Shown here piece after piece: positions 1 to 8,846 of a DNA stretch of 64,000 nt. The translations under genes were made by a program, and so were the position numbers. This DNA comes from an uncultured Vibrio sp. (GTDB taxonomy: Bacteria > Pseudomonadota > Gammaproteobacteria > Enterobacterales > Vibrionaceae). The notes beneath the pieces were generated by a model, which was not told the DNA's origin, did no database searches, and was given only the letters and a program-made list of their open reading frames with translations. The stretch is taken from positions 310,001 to 374,000 of the forward strand of contig NZ_OY776222.1 of the NCBI RefSeq assembly GCF_963675395.1. The letters are read 5' to 3'. The stretch's first letter is position 1, and the number at the start of each line of letters is the position of its first letter.

Positions 1-57
1 AAAGTCGGTAGCCTCATAACGCGGAGGGAGATCGGTATGTTTGCGTTGTACTGACAT
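1..57 (-). CDS. 5' end of an unidentified gene (partial)
   Basis: An ATG on the minus strand at 57-55 is preceded by a good Shine-Dalgarno (AAGGAGGAAGTG). It opens a reading frame of 19 codons, beginning MSVQRKHTDL, which runs off the left edge. Too little is present to assign a family. It lies downstream of ppnP on the same strand, but a terminator separates them, so it probably has its own promoter in 58-100. Confidence 0.6.
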   Translation of the reverse strand, partial: MSVQRKHTDLPPRYEATDF

Positions 58-100
58 CACTTCCTCCTTGGATTGATGAGTACACACTAAGTATACACAC

Positions 101-126
101 AAAAAAACCACCCGAAGGTGGCTTCA
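101..126 (-). terminator. Rho-independent terminator of ppnP
   Basis: Stem CCACC/GGTGG with a short CGAA-type loop. Read on the minus strand it is followed by a run of seven T. It sits 22 bases past the ppnP stop codon. Confidence 0.8.
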
Positions 127-148
127 ATTCGCTGCTCAAGACGGTGTT

Positions 149-433
149 TTATAGATATTCACACAAGTACGCTGTCGCATCTTTAACTTGTAGCTCAAAC
201 GATGAGTTGCCTTCAACGTCGAATGACTCACCGCTGTTGTATGTTGTCCAGTCAGCTTCACCTACACGTTTAACAATAAGGGCACCTTTTACTACGGTCA
301 TTCGCTCTGGAGCTTGCGTACCAAACGTATACTCTCCCGGAAGCATCACACCGACACTCACTTCTTGTTCGTGTTGACTAAAACCTAGTGACTTCACACC
401 GCCTGCAAAATAGCTGTTTTCCTTGATACTCAT
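149..433 (-). CDS. ppnP: Pyrimidine/purine nucleoside phosphorylase PpnP
   Basis: A 94-residue single-domain cupin of the YaiE/PpnP (DUF1255) family, the same length as the E. coli protein. The family phosphorolyses several purine and pyrimidine nucleosides to free base and ribose-1-phosphate in the cytoplasm. Conserved stretches include GVMLPGEYTF, PERMTVVKGAL and the C-terminal AYLCEYL. An upstream in-frame ATG at 448 exists, but the ATG at 433 is preferred because GAGGGA lies seven bases before it and it gives the family length. It is a single-gene unit closed by the terminator at 101-126. The assignment is from direct similarity and I am confident of it. Confidence 0.93.
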   Translation of the reverse strand: MSIKENSYFAGGVKSLGFSQHEQEVSVGVMLPGEYTFGTQAPERMTVVKGALIVKRVGEADWTTYNSGESFDVEGNSSFELQVKDATAYLCEYL

Positions 434-654
434 TATCAGTTCCCTCATTAAAAATCTGACCTTTTTTACCCTGTTTTTCTCAACGACTCAAGCCCATAAA
501 GCCTTCTAATTGAACATTAGTGACAAATAGATTCATAACCAGGTTTGCAAACCATGCGAAGCACATCAGAGCAGGTGAGTATTTAAGCACTATAGAGTTG
601 ATAAATTGACCGTTTTTAACCTAACGACTATTGGCTCTTGTTTTTATAAAATCG

Positions 655-1512
655 CTACGCTTGCAGCTCAATTAAGCGTTCAAAGCTTTGGAATACTTGC
701 TCGCACTTCATGACTCGCCCATGGCCTTGCCCTTGCGTGGTAACCAACTCAACATTAGCGATATCCTGTGCCGCTTTCGCGGAGATACTGTGTTTGGTGA
801 ACTTGTCTTGTTCATCATGAACAATGATAGTCACTGACTCACGCTCAGAAAGGCGATTAAGCGGGTCAATCGATTGCAACGGATAATCAAACTGCGCTTC
901 CACTTCGGATACCACCGCATTGAACAGTTTCATGGAATAGCCCGATCGCGCAATACTGCCAAACAGGTTTTCTACATAGTTTAGAACCGGAGCGATGAGC
1001 AAAAATGGCTTGTTCTCCAGCTTGCTGTGTCGACACTCAAGTGCAGAAGCCGTTCCCATGCTGTGCCCGATCAAACCAGCAATCTCGCCAACTGAATCCA
1101 ACACATCTTCCAGACCGCGAATAAACCCGGGAATGTGGCCGTATTGACCTTCGCTCTCACCATGCGCAGGATGGTCATAAGCCAATGCAGTAAAGCCTTT
1201 AGAAGCTATGTGCTCCATCAAAGGAAAAAACTGGCTCGCCGTACCCGACCAACCGTGAGTCAGAATCCAAATAGGGCCGGAGCCAAGAGAATAAGTTTTA
1301 ATCACACCATCAAAACCTTTGATCTCCCCTTGAACCAAGCCGTGTGGCTGCGCATTTTTCGGCTTAGTGCGTACAGGTGTCAGAAGCAGCTTTCTTGCGG
1401 TATTTTTGGCGTGTGATGGTGCCAGAGTGTGGTGCAGACGGGTACTGATATTAACCAAGCTACGCTTGACGCTAAAACGCTGCGAGGTGTTAAAGTAAAT
1501 TTTATCACTCAT
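655..1512 (-). CDS. Alpha/beta hydrolase, TetR-controlled
   Basis: A 285-residue alpha/beta-hydrolase fold protein. It shows the oxyanion-hole motif HGWSG at about residues 86-90, the nucleophile elbow GHSMG with Ser151, and a C-terminal GQGHG that probably supplies the catalytic His. The substrate is unknown; the fold covers esterases, lipases and related enzymes. Start choice: the ATG at 1512 has AAAGGA seven bases upstream, better than the ATG at 1536. The gene lies directly downstream of the TetR gene on the same strand. A 14-bp near-palindrome at 1546-1559, matched by one before the TetR gene, suggests that this repressor controls both. Confidence 0.85.
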   Translation of the reverse strand: MSDKIYFNTSQRFSVKRSLVNISTRLHHTLAPSHAKNTARKLLLTPVRTKPKNAQPHGLVQGEIKGFDGVIKTYSLGSGPIWILTHGWSGTASQFFPLMEHIASKGFTALAYDHPAHGESEGQYGHIPGFIRGLEDVLDSVGEIAGLIGHSMGTASALECRHSKLENKPFLLIAPVLNYVENLFGSIARSGYSMKLFNAVVSEVEAQFDYPLQSIDPLNRLSERESVTIIVHDEQDKFTKHSISAKAAQDIANVELVTTQGQGHGRVMKCEQVFQSFERLIELQA

Positions 1513-1545
1513 GATCTTTTCCTTTGCTAGCAGCATAAATAAAAT

Positions 1546-1559
1546 AGAACGGTCGTGCT
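1546..1559. promoter_or_regulatory. Candidate TetR operator before the hydrolase gene
   Basis: AGAACGGTCGTGCT fits the dyad AGYACGATCGTRCT with two departures. A second copy lies just upstream of the TetR-family gene at 2248-2261. Two matching near-palindromes before the repressor and its neighbour are the usual autoregulation arrangement; binding itself is inferred. Confidence 0.6.
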
Positions 1560-1644
1560 TTTTATGCTGGTAAAAAAGGACGAACTCTGCCGCCCTCTCT
1601 AAATGTTTAATGTGTGCGTGTTCTAATTGAATTAAATCGGAGGC

Positions 1645-2235
1645 TTAGCCCTTCCAACGAGCAAACAAGTTATTAATACCTTGCCAGAACAATCTCTGAC
1701 TCTCGGCCTCGCCTTTAATCGAGTAAAACACATGCGCGCTTAGGTATTGTCCATACAAATCAAATGTTGCTTGTTTTGTATCTAAATGGCTTGAAAACTC
1801 ACGACTTTCTTTACCTTTCACGATTTGTATTTCTAAGTAGTCTAGCCACGTATTGATGGACTTTCTCAATGCGGCTTGCAACGGACAGTCTTCCTCTGCC
1901 GTATCATTCCACGCATCAAGAAACATGCAGCTACCCTGAAAAGAGTGATTCCAGGTCATCCAGGAATCTAACAACCCACGGATTTTTCTCTCTATGTGCT
2001 CATCCCCTAGCTCTCGCACAGGCGATATCACACGTAAGGTGAACACTTGATTCGCATACTCTAATACCGAAAGCTGTAAGTTCAGCTTAGAGTTAAAATG
2101 GGCGAACAGGCCACTTTTCGACATCCCACACTGTTTTGCTAGCTCACCAATAGTCAGGCTCTCTAATCCCTGCTCACTGGCAATCTCAAAAGCGCGCTGC
2201 AGAATAAACTCTTTGGTTACTTTTCCTTTCTTCAT
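1645..2235 (-). CDS. TetR/AcrR-family transcriptional regulator
   Basis: A 196-residue regulator with an N-terminal TetR helix-turn-helix at about residues 8-55 (LTIGELAKQCGMSKSGLFAHF), followed by an all-helical ligand-binding and dimerisation domain. It probably represses itself and the downstream hydrolase: matching 14-bp palindromes lie 13 bases before its own start and 34 bases before the hydrolase start. The inducer is unknown. The start ATG at 2235 directly precedes the lysine-rich N-terminus typical of the family. Confidence 0.9.
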   Translation of the reverse strand: MKKGKVTKEFILQRAFEIASEQGLESLTIGELAKQCGMSKSGLFAHFNSKLNLQLSVLEYANQVFTLRVISPVRELGDEHIERKIRGLLDSWMTWNHSFQGSCMFLDAWNDTAEEDCPLQAALRKSINTWLDYLEIQIVKGKESREFSSHLDTKQATFDLYGQYLSAHVFYSIKGEAESQRLFWQGINNLFARWKG

Positions 2236-2247
2236 AACGGTATTTTT

Positions 2248-2261
2248 AGCACGATCGTACT
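2248..2261. promoter_or_regulatory. Candidate TetR autoregulatory operator
   Basis: AGCACGATCGTACT is palindromic except for one pair and matches the site at 1546-1559. It lies immediately upstream of the TetR gene start on the minus strand. Confidence 0.65.
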
Positions 2262-2487
2262 TTTATGCAAGTATTCCTATTCTGGTAAAACCAATTCTCG
2301 GACAGTTCGACTAGACTGGTCGGGGGATATTAATCACCTCAATGTACAAATGAGACAAGAAGTTTGAAATGGGTCTGAATTTCAGACATTGCCTGTTTCG
2401 AAGACCGTATTAGTTGATCTCTTCACGCATACCGTTATGCGCAAACTGTTAATTTCGCTGCATAATTCCTCTTCAGGTAAACCAGTT

Positions 2488-3513
2488 ATGGGAACAAACA
2501 AAAAGATAGCGAGCTTAGAATTTGCTCGAATCATCGCCATGTTAGCTATCGTCGGCCTTCACTGCCAGATGGCACTTACTTACTGGCACTGGGATGACGT
2601 ACCGTGGGTCGGTTACATGCTTAATCAGATGTCACGGTTTGCGGTTCCTTTGTTTTTCCTTATTTCAGGCTACTTGATTCAGCCAAAGCTCAGCACTATT
2701 CCAATCGAAACAGTCAAACGTTATTCAAAACCGTTAATCAGGATATGGGTGGTGTGGAGTGTGATTTGTTTATTGGTACCGTTCCAATGGCAGACAGTCT
2801 CTGAAGCAGGTTACTTAGCAGAGCGACAAGGTTACTGGGATTATCTGATGTTATCCCCGATTAACTCTTTCCTCGAAGGAGGACTGGTACATTTATGGTT
2901 CCTGCCAGCACTCGTTATGGCCGTGTCGCTGATCGCTTTTTTAGTCAGAGTCAGACTGTCACAACTGCTACTACCCATCGCATTATTGCTGTACGTATAT
3001 GGCGTTCTAGCGGGGAGTTATTCTACGTTAACCGAACTGCCATCTCCCTTTTTCACTCGTAATGGTCCTTTCTTTAGTACCTTACTGGTTGTACTTGGTT
3101 ATCTGACCAGAGAGAAGCAATGGCAATGTTCGCACAGCAAGGCCTTGATCCTGATCGTGATAGGCATGATGCTTCATTTCGGAGAGGCGTATGGCTTGAT
3201 GCAGTACAACGTCGTGTTTAACACGCATGATTTCTTATTTGGAACCGTGATTTGGTCACTCGGTATTTTCATGTGGCTGCTTTCTCACCCCAACTTTGGC
3301 AACATGCCATGGGTGTTAAAATGGTCGCCAAGCATTTTAGGTATCTACGTTAGTCACCTACTGGTGATCATTGTGATGATGAATGTGGCCGGTATTCTCG
3401 GACTACGAGATTTGGCTAAAGATGTGTTTATTTACTCAACCACCATCGTCACCACATTACTCTTTGTCAAAGGCATTGATACTTCACCACTAAGAAAATT
3501 ATTACTAAGATAA
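2488..3513 (+). CDS. Acyltransferase 3 family membrane protein
   Basis: An integral-membrane acyltransferase of the OafA/YrhL/WecH type (Acyl_transf_3), 341 residues from the ATG at 2488. The N-terminal block LEFARIIAMLAIVGLHCQMA carries the family's conserved His on the first membrane helix, and FAVPLFFLISGYLI is the second hallmark. About ten hydrophobic helices follow. Such enzymes acetylate or succinylate surface sugars such as O-antigen, enterobacterial common antigen or exopolysaccharide; the acceptor here is unknown. A TTG at 2389 would add 33 residues outside the family fold, so the ATG is preferred. It stands alone, with no glycan genes adjacent. Confidence 0.85.
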   Translation: MGTNKKIASLEFARIIAMLAIVGLHCQMALTYWHWDDVPWVGYMLNQMSRFAVPLFFLISGYLIQPKLSTIPIETVKRYSKPLIRIWVVWSVICLLVPFQWQTVSEAGYLAERQGYWDYLMLSPINSFLEGGLVHLWFLPALVMAVSLIAFLVRVRLSQLLLPIALLLYVYGVLAGSYSTLTELPSPFFTRNGPFFSTLLVVLGYLTREKQWQCSHSKALILIVIGMMLHFGEAYGLMQYNVVFNTHDFLFGTVIWSLGIFMWLLSHPNFGNMPWVLKWSPSILGIYVSHLLVIIVMMNVAGILGLRDLAKDVFIYSTTIVTTLLFVKGIDTSPLRKLLLR

Positions 3514-3702
3514 ATCAATTAAATACAAATCATAGCTTGCTCTGAGAATTTCGTTGGGCAAGCTAAAAATGAGAGAAAGCTCTCACTGGCTAAAATTTAG
3601 CTCCTTGAGCCTCAATAATTTTGTCTATACTCACAAAAAACATCGAGCATTTCCGTTAGATTGACCTAAGTAATAAAACACTGCTCATTTAACGGAGGCT
3701 GT

Positions 3703-3819
3703 ATGTGGGCATCTCAAGGACTTACTCCTTTTTTAGAAATAAGCCATTGGCTGACTTACGGTTTGTATGCCGCGGCCATTCTATGTTGTGTGGCGGGTAT
3801 CGTGTCACTAAGAAAATAG
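3703..3819 (+). CDS. 38-residue single-helix small membrane protein
   Basis: A very short reading frame with a strong Shine-Dalgarno (AACGGAGG) four bases before its ATG. The product begins MWASQGLTPF, has one hydrophobic helix at about residues 18-35 (LTYGLYAAAILCCVAGIVSL) and ends with the positive tail RK. A membrane-anchored peptide with a cytoplasmic C-terminus is predicted. I do not recognise a family. It lies 95 bases upstream of nhaD on the same strand and could be co-transcribed with it or act on the antiporter, which is inference only. Confidence 0.6.
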   Translation: MWASQGLTPFLEISHWLTYGLYAAAILCCVAGIVSLRK

Positions 3820-3920
3820 TGGCAAGATTATCCGGCTCCTACCGTTAATTCGAGCTTTCTCACAACTAACCCCTTCATTTATGGCTACTATTTCTCCAAC
3901 AAGACAAGGGAGAAATGTCT

Positions 3921-5351
3921 ATGCCAATCTACCCAATTGCGGCTTTCTGTTGTTTGTTGTTCTCAAGCTCCAGCATGGCAGCGATCACCAATGATCTCAA
4001 CTTAGTAAACTCTACCGTTGGCTACACCGCTCTGGTTCTGTTTTCCATCGCTTATGCTCTGGTTATGCTGGAAGAGTATCTCAAGATGAGAAAATCCAAA
4101 CCGGTACTGCTCGCCGCAGGGTTAATTTGGATTCTGATCGGGTACACCTTTACTCAACACAACCAACAGGATGTTGCTAAAGCTGCGTTAGAGCACAACT
4201 TGCTTGAATACGCAGAATTACTGCTGTTTCTATTAGTGGCGATGACTTACATCAACGCCATGGAAGAGCGAAGACTCTTTGACTCTTTACAAGCGTGGAT
4301 GGTGGGTAAGGGTTTCGGTTTTAAAAAACTGTTTTGGCTGACAGGTTTCCTCGCATTCATTATTTCACCCATCGCGGATAACTTAACGACGGCACTGTTG
4401 ATGTGTGCTGTAGTTATGAAAGTCTCTGGCGACAACCCAAAATTCGTCAATCTGGCTTGTATCAATATCGTCATCGCCGCCAACGCGGGCGGTGCATTCA
4501 GCCCTTTTGGTGATATTACAACGTTAATGGTCTGGCAAGCGGGTCATGTCAGATTTTCTGAATTTCTTCCTCTGTTTATCCCTTCTTTGGTCAACTATTT
4601 AGTCCCAGCCTTTTTGATGTCTCTGTTTGTGCCAAACACCAAACCCAATACCAAACATGAGCACGTAGAGCTGAAACGCGGAGCAAGACGCATTGTTCTG
4701 TTATTCATTCTGACCATCGCTACCGCCGTCTCTTTCCATGCAGTGCTGCACTTCCCTCCTGTGATAGGCATGATGATGGGCTTGGCTTACTTGCAATTTT
4801 TTGGCTATTTCCTACGTCGGACACTCAAGCAGTCTTTAGCAAAAAAAACGGCAATCGCGATTGCCAACGGGGATGAGCAAGCTCTAAAGCGTATCGGTTC
4901 CGTCGTTCCATTTGATGTTTTCCATCGTGTCTCACGTGCGGAGTGGGATACATTACTCTTCTTCTACGGAGTCGTAATGTGCGTTGGTGGACTAAGCTTA
5001 CTTGGCTATCTGGAGTTGGTGTCTAGCGTGATGTACACCGAATGGAATCCAATGTGGGCGAACGTCATGGTCGGCATACTTTCAGCCATCGTGGATAACA
5101 TTCCGGTGATGTTTGCCGTACTGACCATGCAGCCAGACATGTCTGTAGGCAACTGGCTGCTGGTCACGCTCACTGCAGGTGTCGGTGGTAGTTTGCTCTC
5201 AATCGGATCGGCAGCTGGCGTCGCGTTAATGGGCGCAGCACGTGGTCAATACACTTTCTTTGGCCACCTGAAGTGGACACCCGTGATTGCGCTGGGGTAT
5301 GCCACTAGCATCGCTGCACATATTTGGCTGAATGGTGGCTTATTTCACTAA
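3921..5351 (+). CDS. nhaD: Na+/H+ antiporter NhaD
   Basis: A sodium/proton antiporter of the NhaD family (ion transporter superfamily), about 476 residues with a cleavable-looking N-terminal segment and about twelve membrane helices. Conserved motifs include SPIADNLTTALLM, NAGGAFSPFGDITTLMVW and IVDNIPVMFAVL, which carry the polar and acidic residues of the ion path. It exports Na+ or Li+ in exchange for protons and supports growth in salt at alkaline pH. Two in-frame ATGs (3915 and 3921) follow AAGGGAG; the second has the better spacing of eight bases. The gene is on the plus strand and converges on the GFA-type gene. Confidence 0.93.
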   Translation: MPIYPIAAFCCLLFSSSSMAAITNDLNLVNSTVGYTALVLFSIAYALVMLEEYLKMRKSKPVLLAAGLIWILIGYTFTQHNQQDVAKAALEHNLLEYAELLLFLLVAMTYINAMEERRLFDSLQAWMVGKGFGFKKLFWLTGFLAFIISPIADNLTTALLMCAVVMKVSGDNPKFVNLACINIVIAANAGGAFSPFGDITTLMVWQAGHVRFSEFLPLFIPSLVNYLVPAFLMSLFVPNTKPNTKHEHVELKRGARRIVLLFILTIATAVSFHAVLHFPPVIGMMMGLAYLQFFGYFLRRTLKQSLAKKTAIAIANGDEQALKRIGSVVPFDVFHRVSRAEWDTLLFFYGVVMCVGGLSLLGYLELVSSVMYTEWNPMWANVMVGILSAIVDNIPVMFAVLTMQPDMSVGNWLLVTLTAGVGGSLLSIGSAAGVALMGAARGQYTFFGHLKWTPVIALGYATSIAAHIWLNGGLFH

Positions 5352-5353
5352 CG

Positions 5354-5749
5354 TTACCTGTCTGATGGATGGTTGACGCCATCCATCACTTCAATCTCTC
5401 CCAAGTCGTAGGGATTTACACCGTCAAGACACCCGACATTGTAGCCATACTCAGTAGGATCTGAGCGACGCTGGTGATGGGTATAAATACCACATTCACT
5501 ACAGAAATAATGCTTTGCGGTATGGGTATTGAATTGATAAAGCGTAAGCTTTTCTTCTCCTTTAACAATTCTAATGCCACTTAGGGGCACTGAAGCCACA
5601 ATGGCGCCACGACGGCGGCACATCGAGCAATCACATCGTCTTGGCTTTTCAATGCCATTAGGTAGTGAAAGCTCTAGTTCCACCGCTCCACAATGACAGC
5701 TCAGCCGGTGCAAAGGTTTAATTTCTGCTTCTCCAACTCGCTTTATCAT
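5354..5749 (-). CDS. GFA/CENP-V family zinc-binding protein
   Basis: A 131-residue protein of the glutathione-dependent formaldehyde-activating (GFA/CENP-V) fold. It shows the zinc-ligand pattern of the family: CHCGAVELEL near residue 19, CDCSMCRRRG near residue 40, and the later FCSECGIYTHHQ. GFA was first described as condensing formaldehyde with glutathione, but most family members have no proven reaction, so the role is left open. It lies tail to tail with nhaD, with two bases between their stop codons. AAAGGAAA precedes the start. Confidence 0.85.
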   Translation of the reverse strand: MIKRVGEAEIKPLHRLSCHCGAVELELSLPNGIEKPRRCDCSMCRRRGAIVASVPLSGIRIVKGEEKLTLYQFNTHTAKHYFCSECGIYTHHQRRSDPTEYGYNVGCLDGVNPYDLGEIEVMDGVNHPSDR

Positions 5750-6097
5750 GACTTTTCCTTTCGTCTTTTTCGCTCAACTTTACAACGTGTACATTATGTT
5801 AAACAGATTAACAAAAGTTCAATGTTTGTTGAAAACTCGACATTGGTCACTTTTCAAGACATTTTATGCGCAAGTAACCACAACTTATGTTGGTTTAGAG
5901 ACAATGAGGTAGAGAACGCTTACTAAGGATAGGTTGTTTTCCGAAAGTATTGCCAACCACCGCCCGCTTGTCCTACAGCTAAAAGTCATCTGGTTCTGTC
6001 AAATACATTAAATAAATTTGGTGGCCATTTTGGCGACCGTATCCCTAAACCTGGCGACTAGTGTGGCTGGAAGGGTTTAAACCAAGGAAAAACTTTT
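5750..6097. other. Intergenic region between divergent genes
   Basis: 348 bases between the GFA-type gene (minus) and the YitT gene (plus). It must carry both promoters. I see no convincing operator, repeat or small gene; the only clear signal is AAGGAAA before the YitT start. Confidence 0.6.
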
Positions 6098-6706
6098 ATG
6101 GACAAAGATCATAGTCTTAGAGAGAACCTCTTGGCACTGACGCTTGGTAGTGCGTTAGTGTCGCTGGGGGTTATTATTTTCAGCAAAGTCGGACTACTGA
6201 CTGGCGGCACGGCCGGTTTAGCGATATTCCTCACCAAAGTGAGTGACTACAGTTTTGGTCAAATCTTTTTTGCTCTTAACCTGCCGTTTTACATTCTGTC
6301 GGTAACACGTATGGGCTGGCGTTTTTCCATCAATACGTTTATTGCGGTGACGATTGTCTCTTTCGCGGTAGACCACCTGCATCATGTTATTGAAATTTCC
6401 AGAATCGATATGGTGTATGCAGCCCTTCTAGGCGGTGGTTTGATCGGGATGGGCATGCTGGTCATCTTTCGCCATAAGATGAGCCTTGGCGGCTTTAACA
6501 TTCTGGCACTGTTTCTACAAGAACGCTTCGGTATCCGCGCGGGTAAAGTACAGATGGCGTTGGATTGTGCTATCGTCGTCATGTCTCTGTTTATTGTCGA
6601 TGTTTACATCATCGCTCTATCTGTGATGGGAGCTATCATCATTAACCTGATTCTTGCCATGAACCACAAGCCTGGCCGTTACCAACCCAAGCCTCAGGAA
6701 GTATAA
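6098..6706 (+). CDS. YitT-family membrane protein
   Basis: A 202-residue inner-membrane protein of the YitT/DUF161 family. It has five to six hydrophobic helices and the family glycine motifs GLLTGGTAGLAIFL (about residues 30-45) and MSLGGFNILALFLQ. Function is unknown; no transport activity can be assigned from sequence. It lacks the C-terminal soluble DUF2179 domain found in longer Bacillus YitT proteins. It is monocistronic, ending in a strong terminator. Confidence 0.85.
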   Translation: MDKDHSLRENLLALTLGSALVSLGVIIFSKVGLLTGGTAGLAIFLTKVSDYSFGQIFFALNLPFYILSVTRMGWRFSINTFIAVTIVSFAVDHLHHVIEISRIDMVYAALLGGGLIGMGMLVIFRHKMSLGGFNILALFLQERFGIRAGKVQMALDCAIVVMSLFIVDVYIIALSVMGAIIINLILAMNHKPGRYQPKPQEV

Positions 6707-6738
6707 AGCGACTTCGGAGTCAGAACTCCAAACGCTAC

Positions 6739-6769
6739 AGCCCCGAGCCATTGTCTCGGGGCTTTTTTA
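6739..6769 (+). terminator. Strong Rho-independent terminator
   Basis: Stem AGCCCCGAG/CTCGGGGCT with a seven-base loop, followed by six T. It ends the YitT transcript, 33 bases past the stop. Confidence 0.9.
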
Positions 6770-6811
6770 TCAGTTCAATTCAGCCTAGGAATACAACCCC
6801 ACTCATCACAG

Positions 6812-7297
6812 TCACAACAGAGGTTTGCCCTGTTCCAAAGCCAATAATTGCTGCTTGCGCTCAACTCCACCAGCATAGCCACTCAATTTGCCACTTTTAC
6901 CGATAACACGATGGCAGGGAACAACGATAGAAATGGGGTTTTTGCCATTGGCCATGCCCACAGCACGCACGGCTTTAGGATTACCTATTGCATCCGCAAG
7001 CTGTTGATAGCTCCATGTCTCTCCGTAAGGAATGGTTGTCAGTGCATGCCAAACCTGATTTTGGAAGTGCGTCCCTGCCGCAGCTAGGGGCAGATCAAAT
7101 TCATTCCTTAACCCAGAAAAGTACTCTCCTAACTGAACAACCGTCTGATTGAGGACAGGATGATGATCGTTGCGCTCACCCAAGTCATCCGGTTTTGTCG
7201 TATAGGTTTCAAACCAAATACCAAGTAGGCCATCAGAGTTGGCCTGTATAGTCACGGTTCCTAGCGGGCTGGGCATTTCGGTATAGTTTGTTTTCAT
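6812..7297 (-). CDS. ogt: Methylated-DNA-[protein]-cysteine S-methyltransferase
   Basis: A 161-residue suicide repair enzyme that takes the methyl group from O6-methylguanine (and O4-methylthymine) onto its own cysteine. The active-site motif PCHRV with acceptor Cys128 and the DNA-reading helix RAVGMANGKNP are clear. The length matches Ogt or the Ada C-terminal domain. Start at 7297: its ATG overlaps the TGA of the upstream Ada-AlkA gene as ATGA, which implies translational coupling. With that neighbour it forms a two-gene alkylation-repair operon. Confidence 0.93.
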   Translation of the reverse strand: MKTNYTEMPSPLGTVTIQANSDGLLGIWFETYTTKPDDLGERNDHHPVLNQTVVQLGEYFSGLRNEFDLPLAAAGTHFQNQVWHALTTIPYGETWSYQQLADAIGNPKAVRAVGMANGKNPISIVVPCHRVIGKSGKLSGYAGGVERKQQLLALEQGKPLL

Positions 7298-8700
7298 GAT
7301 TGATTCCATAAATGAAAAGTTGCATAACTACCCCAAGGAGAAGCCGTATGATTATTGAGTGACGGGTAGCGCTGCATGGCCTTTTTAACAACTAGGTCGT
7401 TATGTAAAAAACAGTCAGGTTGAGACTCTCCCCGAAGACGGGCATAACTCACCGTCCAGGGGCCAATGCCTTTAACTTCTAGCCATTTCTGCGGTTCCGC
7501 TCGAGGATTATCCAACATAAATTGTGCAAAGGTCACCAACGTTTTCTTACGACTTTGAGGCATGCGTAAAAAACTCACATCCGCATTCACGATGTCAATT
7601 GGCTCAGGAAAGTAACGAGCTTCTCCTTCTGCGCTGAGTTTTTCTACCAACAGGTTCAACTGACCAATCGCCGCTTTAACTGAAACTTGCTGGCCTAAAA
7701 TTGCCCGAACACCCGCTTCCCATGTGTTCCACACGCCAGGAATACGAACTCCGTGGTTCTTCACAATCCCTGGGGCAACATAGTTGAGATGCCGTTCTAT
7801 CGCGCAAATATCAGCGTCAAGATCAAACATTCGACGAACGCGGGTAACCAGCGTATGCAGTTTGGCTACGTCTTCAATTTCGAAATCCAGTTCTAGATGA
7901 GTTTCACCTTTGGTCGCTTTAAACCACGCTTTACTCCCTGAGATACAAACCGTACGGCTATAGCTGGTTTCAGTCAGCACTTCCATCCCTTCTATTGCCC
8001 TCAAGCGATAAAAATTCAACATATGCTGCCAGTTAAAGTCACCACGAAAGGGAAACACGATTCGGTTCGTTACCATTTTTTCAAACTCATTCCGTCTTAC
8101 CTGAGACGGTGTTAACTTGAGAAACTTTTGAAAAGCATCATTAAACCGACGCGTGCTGTTAAAACCAGCCGCAAAGCCCACCTCAGTAACCGACATAGAA
8201 CTCGAATGCAGTAACTGTTTAGCAAACATCAATTGCTGATACTGAGCATATTGCTTGGGCGACATGCCCAGATACTGATCGAACAACATTCTTAAGTAAC
8301 GATCAGAGATCCCTATGCGCTCTGCAAGTTCACCAATCGAATGGTGATACAACTCCCCGTTATCAATCATTGAGATAGCGCGTTGAAACGTGGTTTCCAC
8401 TCCCTTCCATGCCCACGAACCTGGCGCACTATCTGGGCGACAGCGCAAACAAGGACGGTAACCTGCATTAATCGCCTGCGTTTTATCAGTAAAATATTCG
8501 ACATTTTCTTCTTTTGGTAAATTAGCCGGACAGATTGGTCGACAGAAAATTCCCGTCGTTTTCACGCCAATATAGAATCGGCCGTCAAAACGACTATCAC
8601 GCGTCATACGCGCCTTCTGACACTGCTCAAACGTCAATGACGTGAGGGGTGTATAAGCATGTTCATGTCCTTGCCTGCACGATTCTAACGAGCAACTCAA
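7294..8700 (-). CDS. Ada-type methylation sensor fused to AlkA-type DNA glycosylase
   Basis: A 468-residue multidomain alkylation-response protein. Residues 23-95 form the Ada zinc domain with Cys53, Cys57, Cys84 and Cys87; Cys53, in the GIFCRPIC motif, corresponds to the methyl acceptor that senses phosphotriesters. Residues about 100-205 are an AraC-type helix-turn-helix pair. Residues about 210-468 are an AlkA-type 3-methyladenine glycosylase with the helix-hairpin-helix KGIGPWTVSYA and catalytic Asp435. One polypeptide thus senses damage, activates transcription and removes alkylated bases. It leads an operon with the methyltransferase gene. In E. coli these functions are split between Ada and AlkA. 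Confidence 0.92.
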   Translation of the reverse strand: MSCSLESCRQGHEHAYTPLTSLTFEQCQKARMTRDSRFDGRFYIGVKTTGIFCRPICPANLPKEENVEYFTDKTQAINAGYRPCLRCRPDSAPGSWAWKGVETTFQRAISMIDNGELYHHSIGELAERIGISDRYLRMLFDQYLGMSPKQYAQYQQLMFAKQLLHSSSMSVTEVGFAAGFNSTRRFNDAFQKFLKLTPSQVRRNEFEKMVTNRIVFPFRGDFNWQHMLNFYRLRAIEGMEVLTETSYSRTVCISGSKAWFKATKGETHLELDFEIEDVAKLHTLVTRVRRMFDLDADICAIERHLNYVAPGIVKNHGVRIPGVWNTWEAGVRAILGQQVSVKAAIGQLNLLVEKLSAEGEARYFPEPIDIVNADVSFLRMPQSRKKTLVTFAQFMLDNPRAEPQKWLEVKGIGPWTVSYARLRGESQPDCFLHNDLVVKKAMQRYPSLNNHTASPWGSYATFHLWNQS

Positions 8701-8846
8701 TGGGTTATATGTTCATTGTAGAACTAGGCGTTTACTGAAGTTAGCCATTTTCGGAACTCAATCTTGAGATTAGTTGGCGTTAGTGTATTTCTACACTAAA
8801 GTTAAGACCAGAACATCACAACAACGTCGGCTAAAAGGGAATTACT

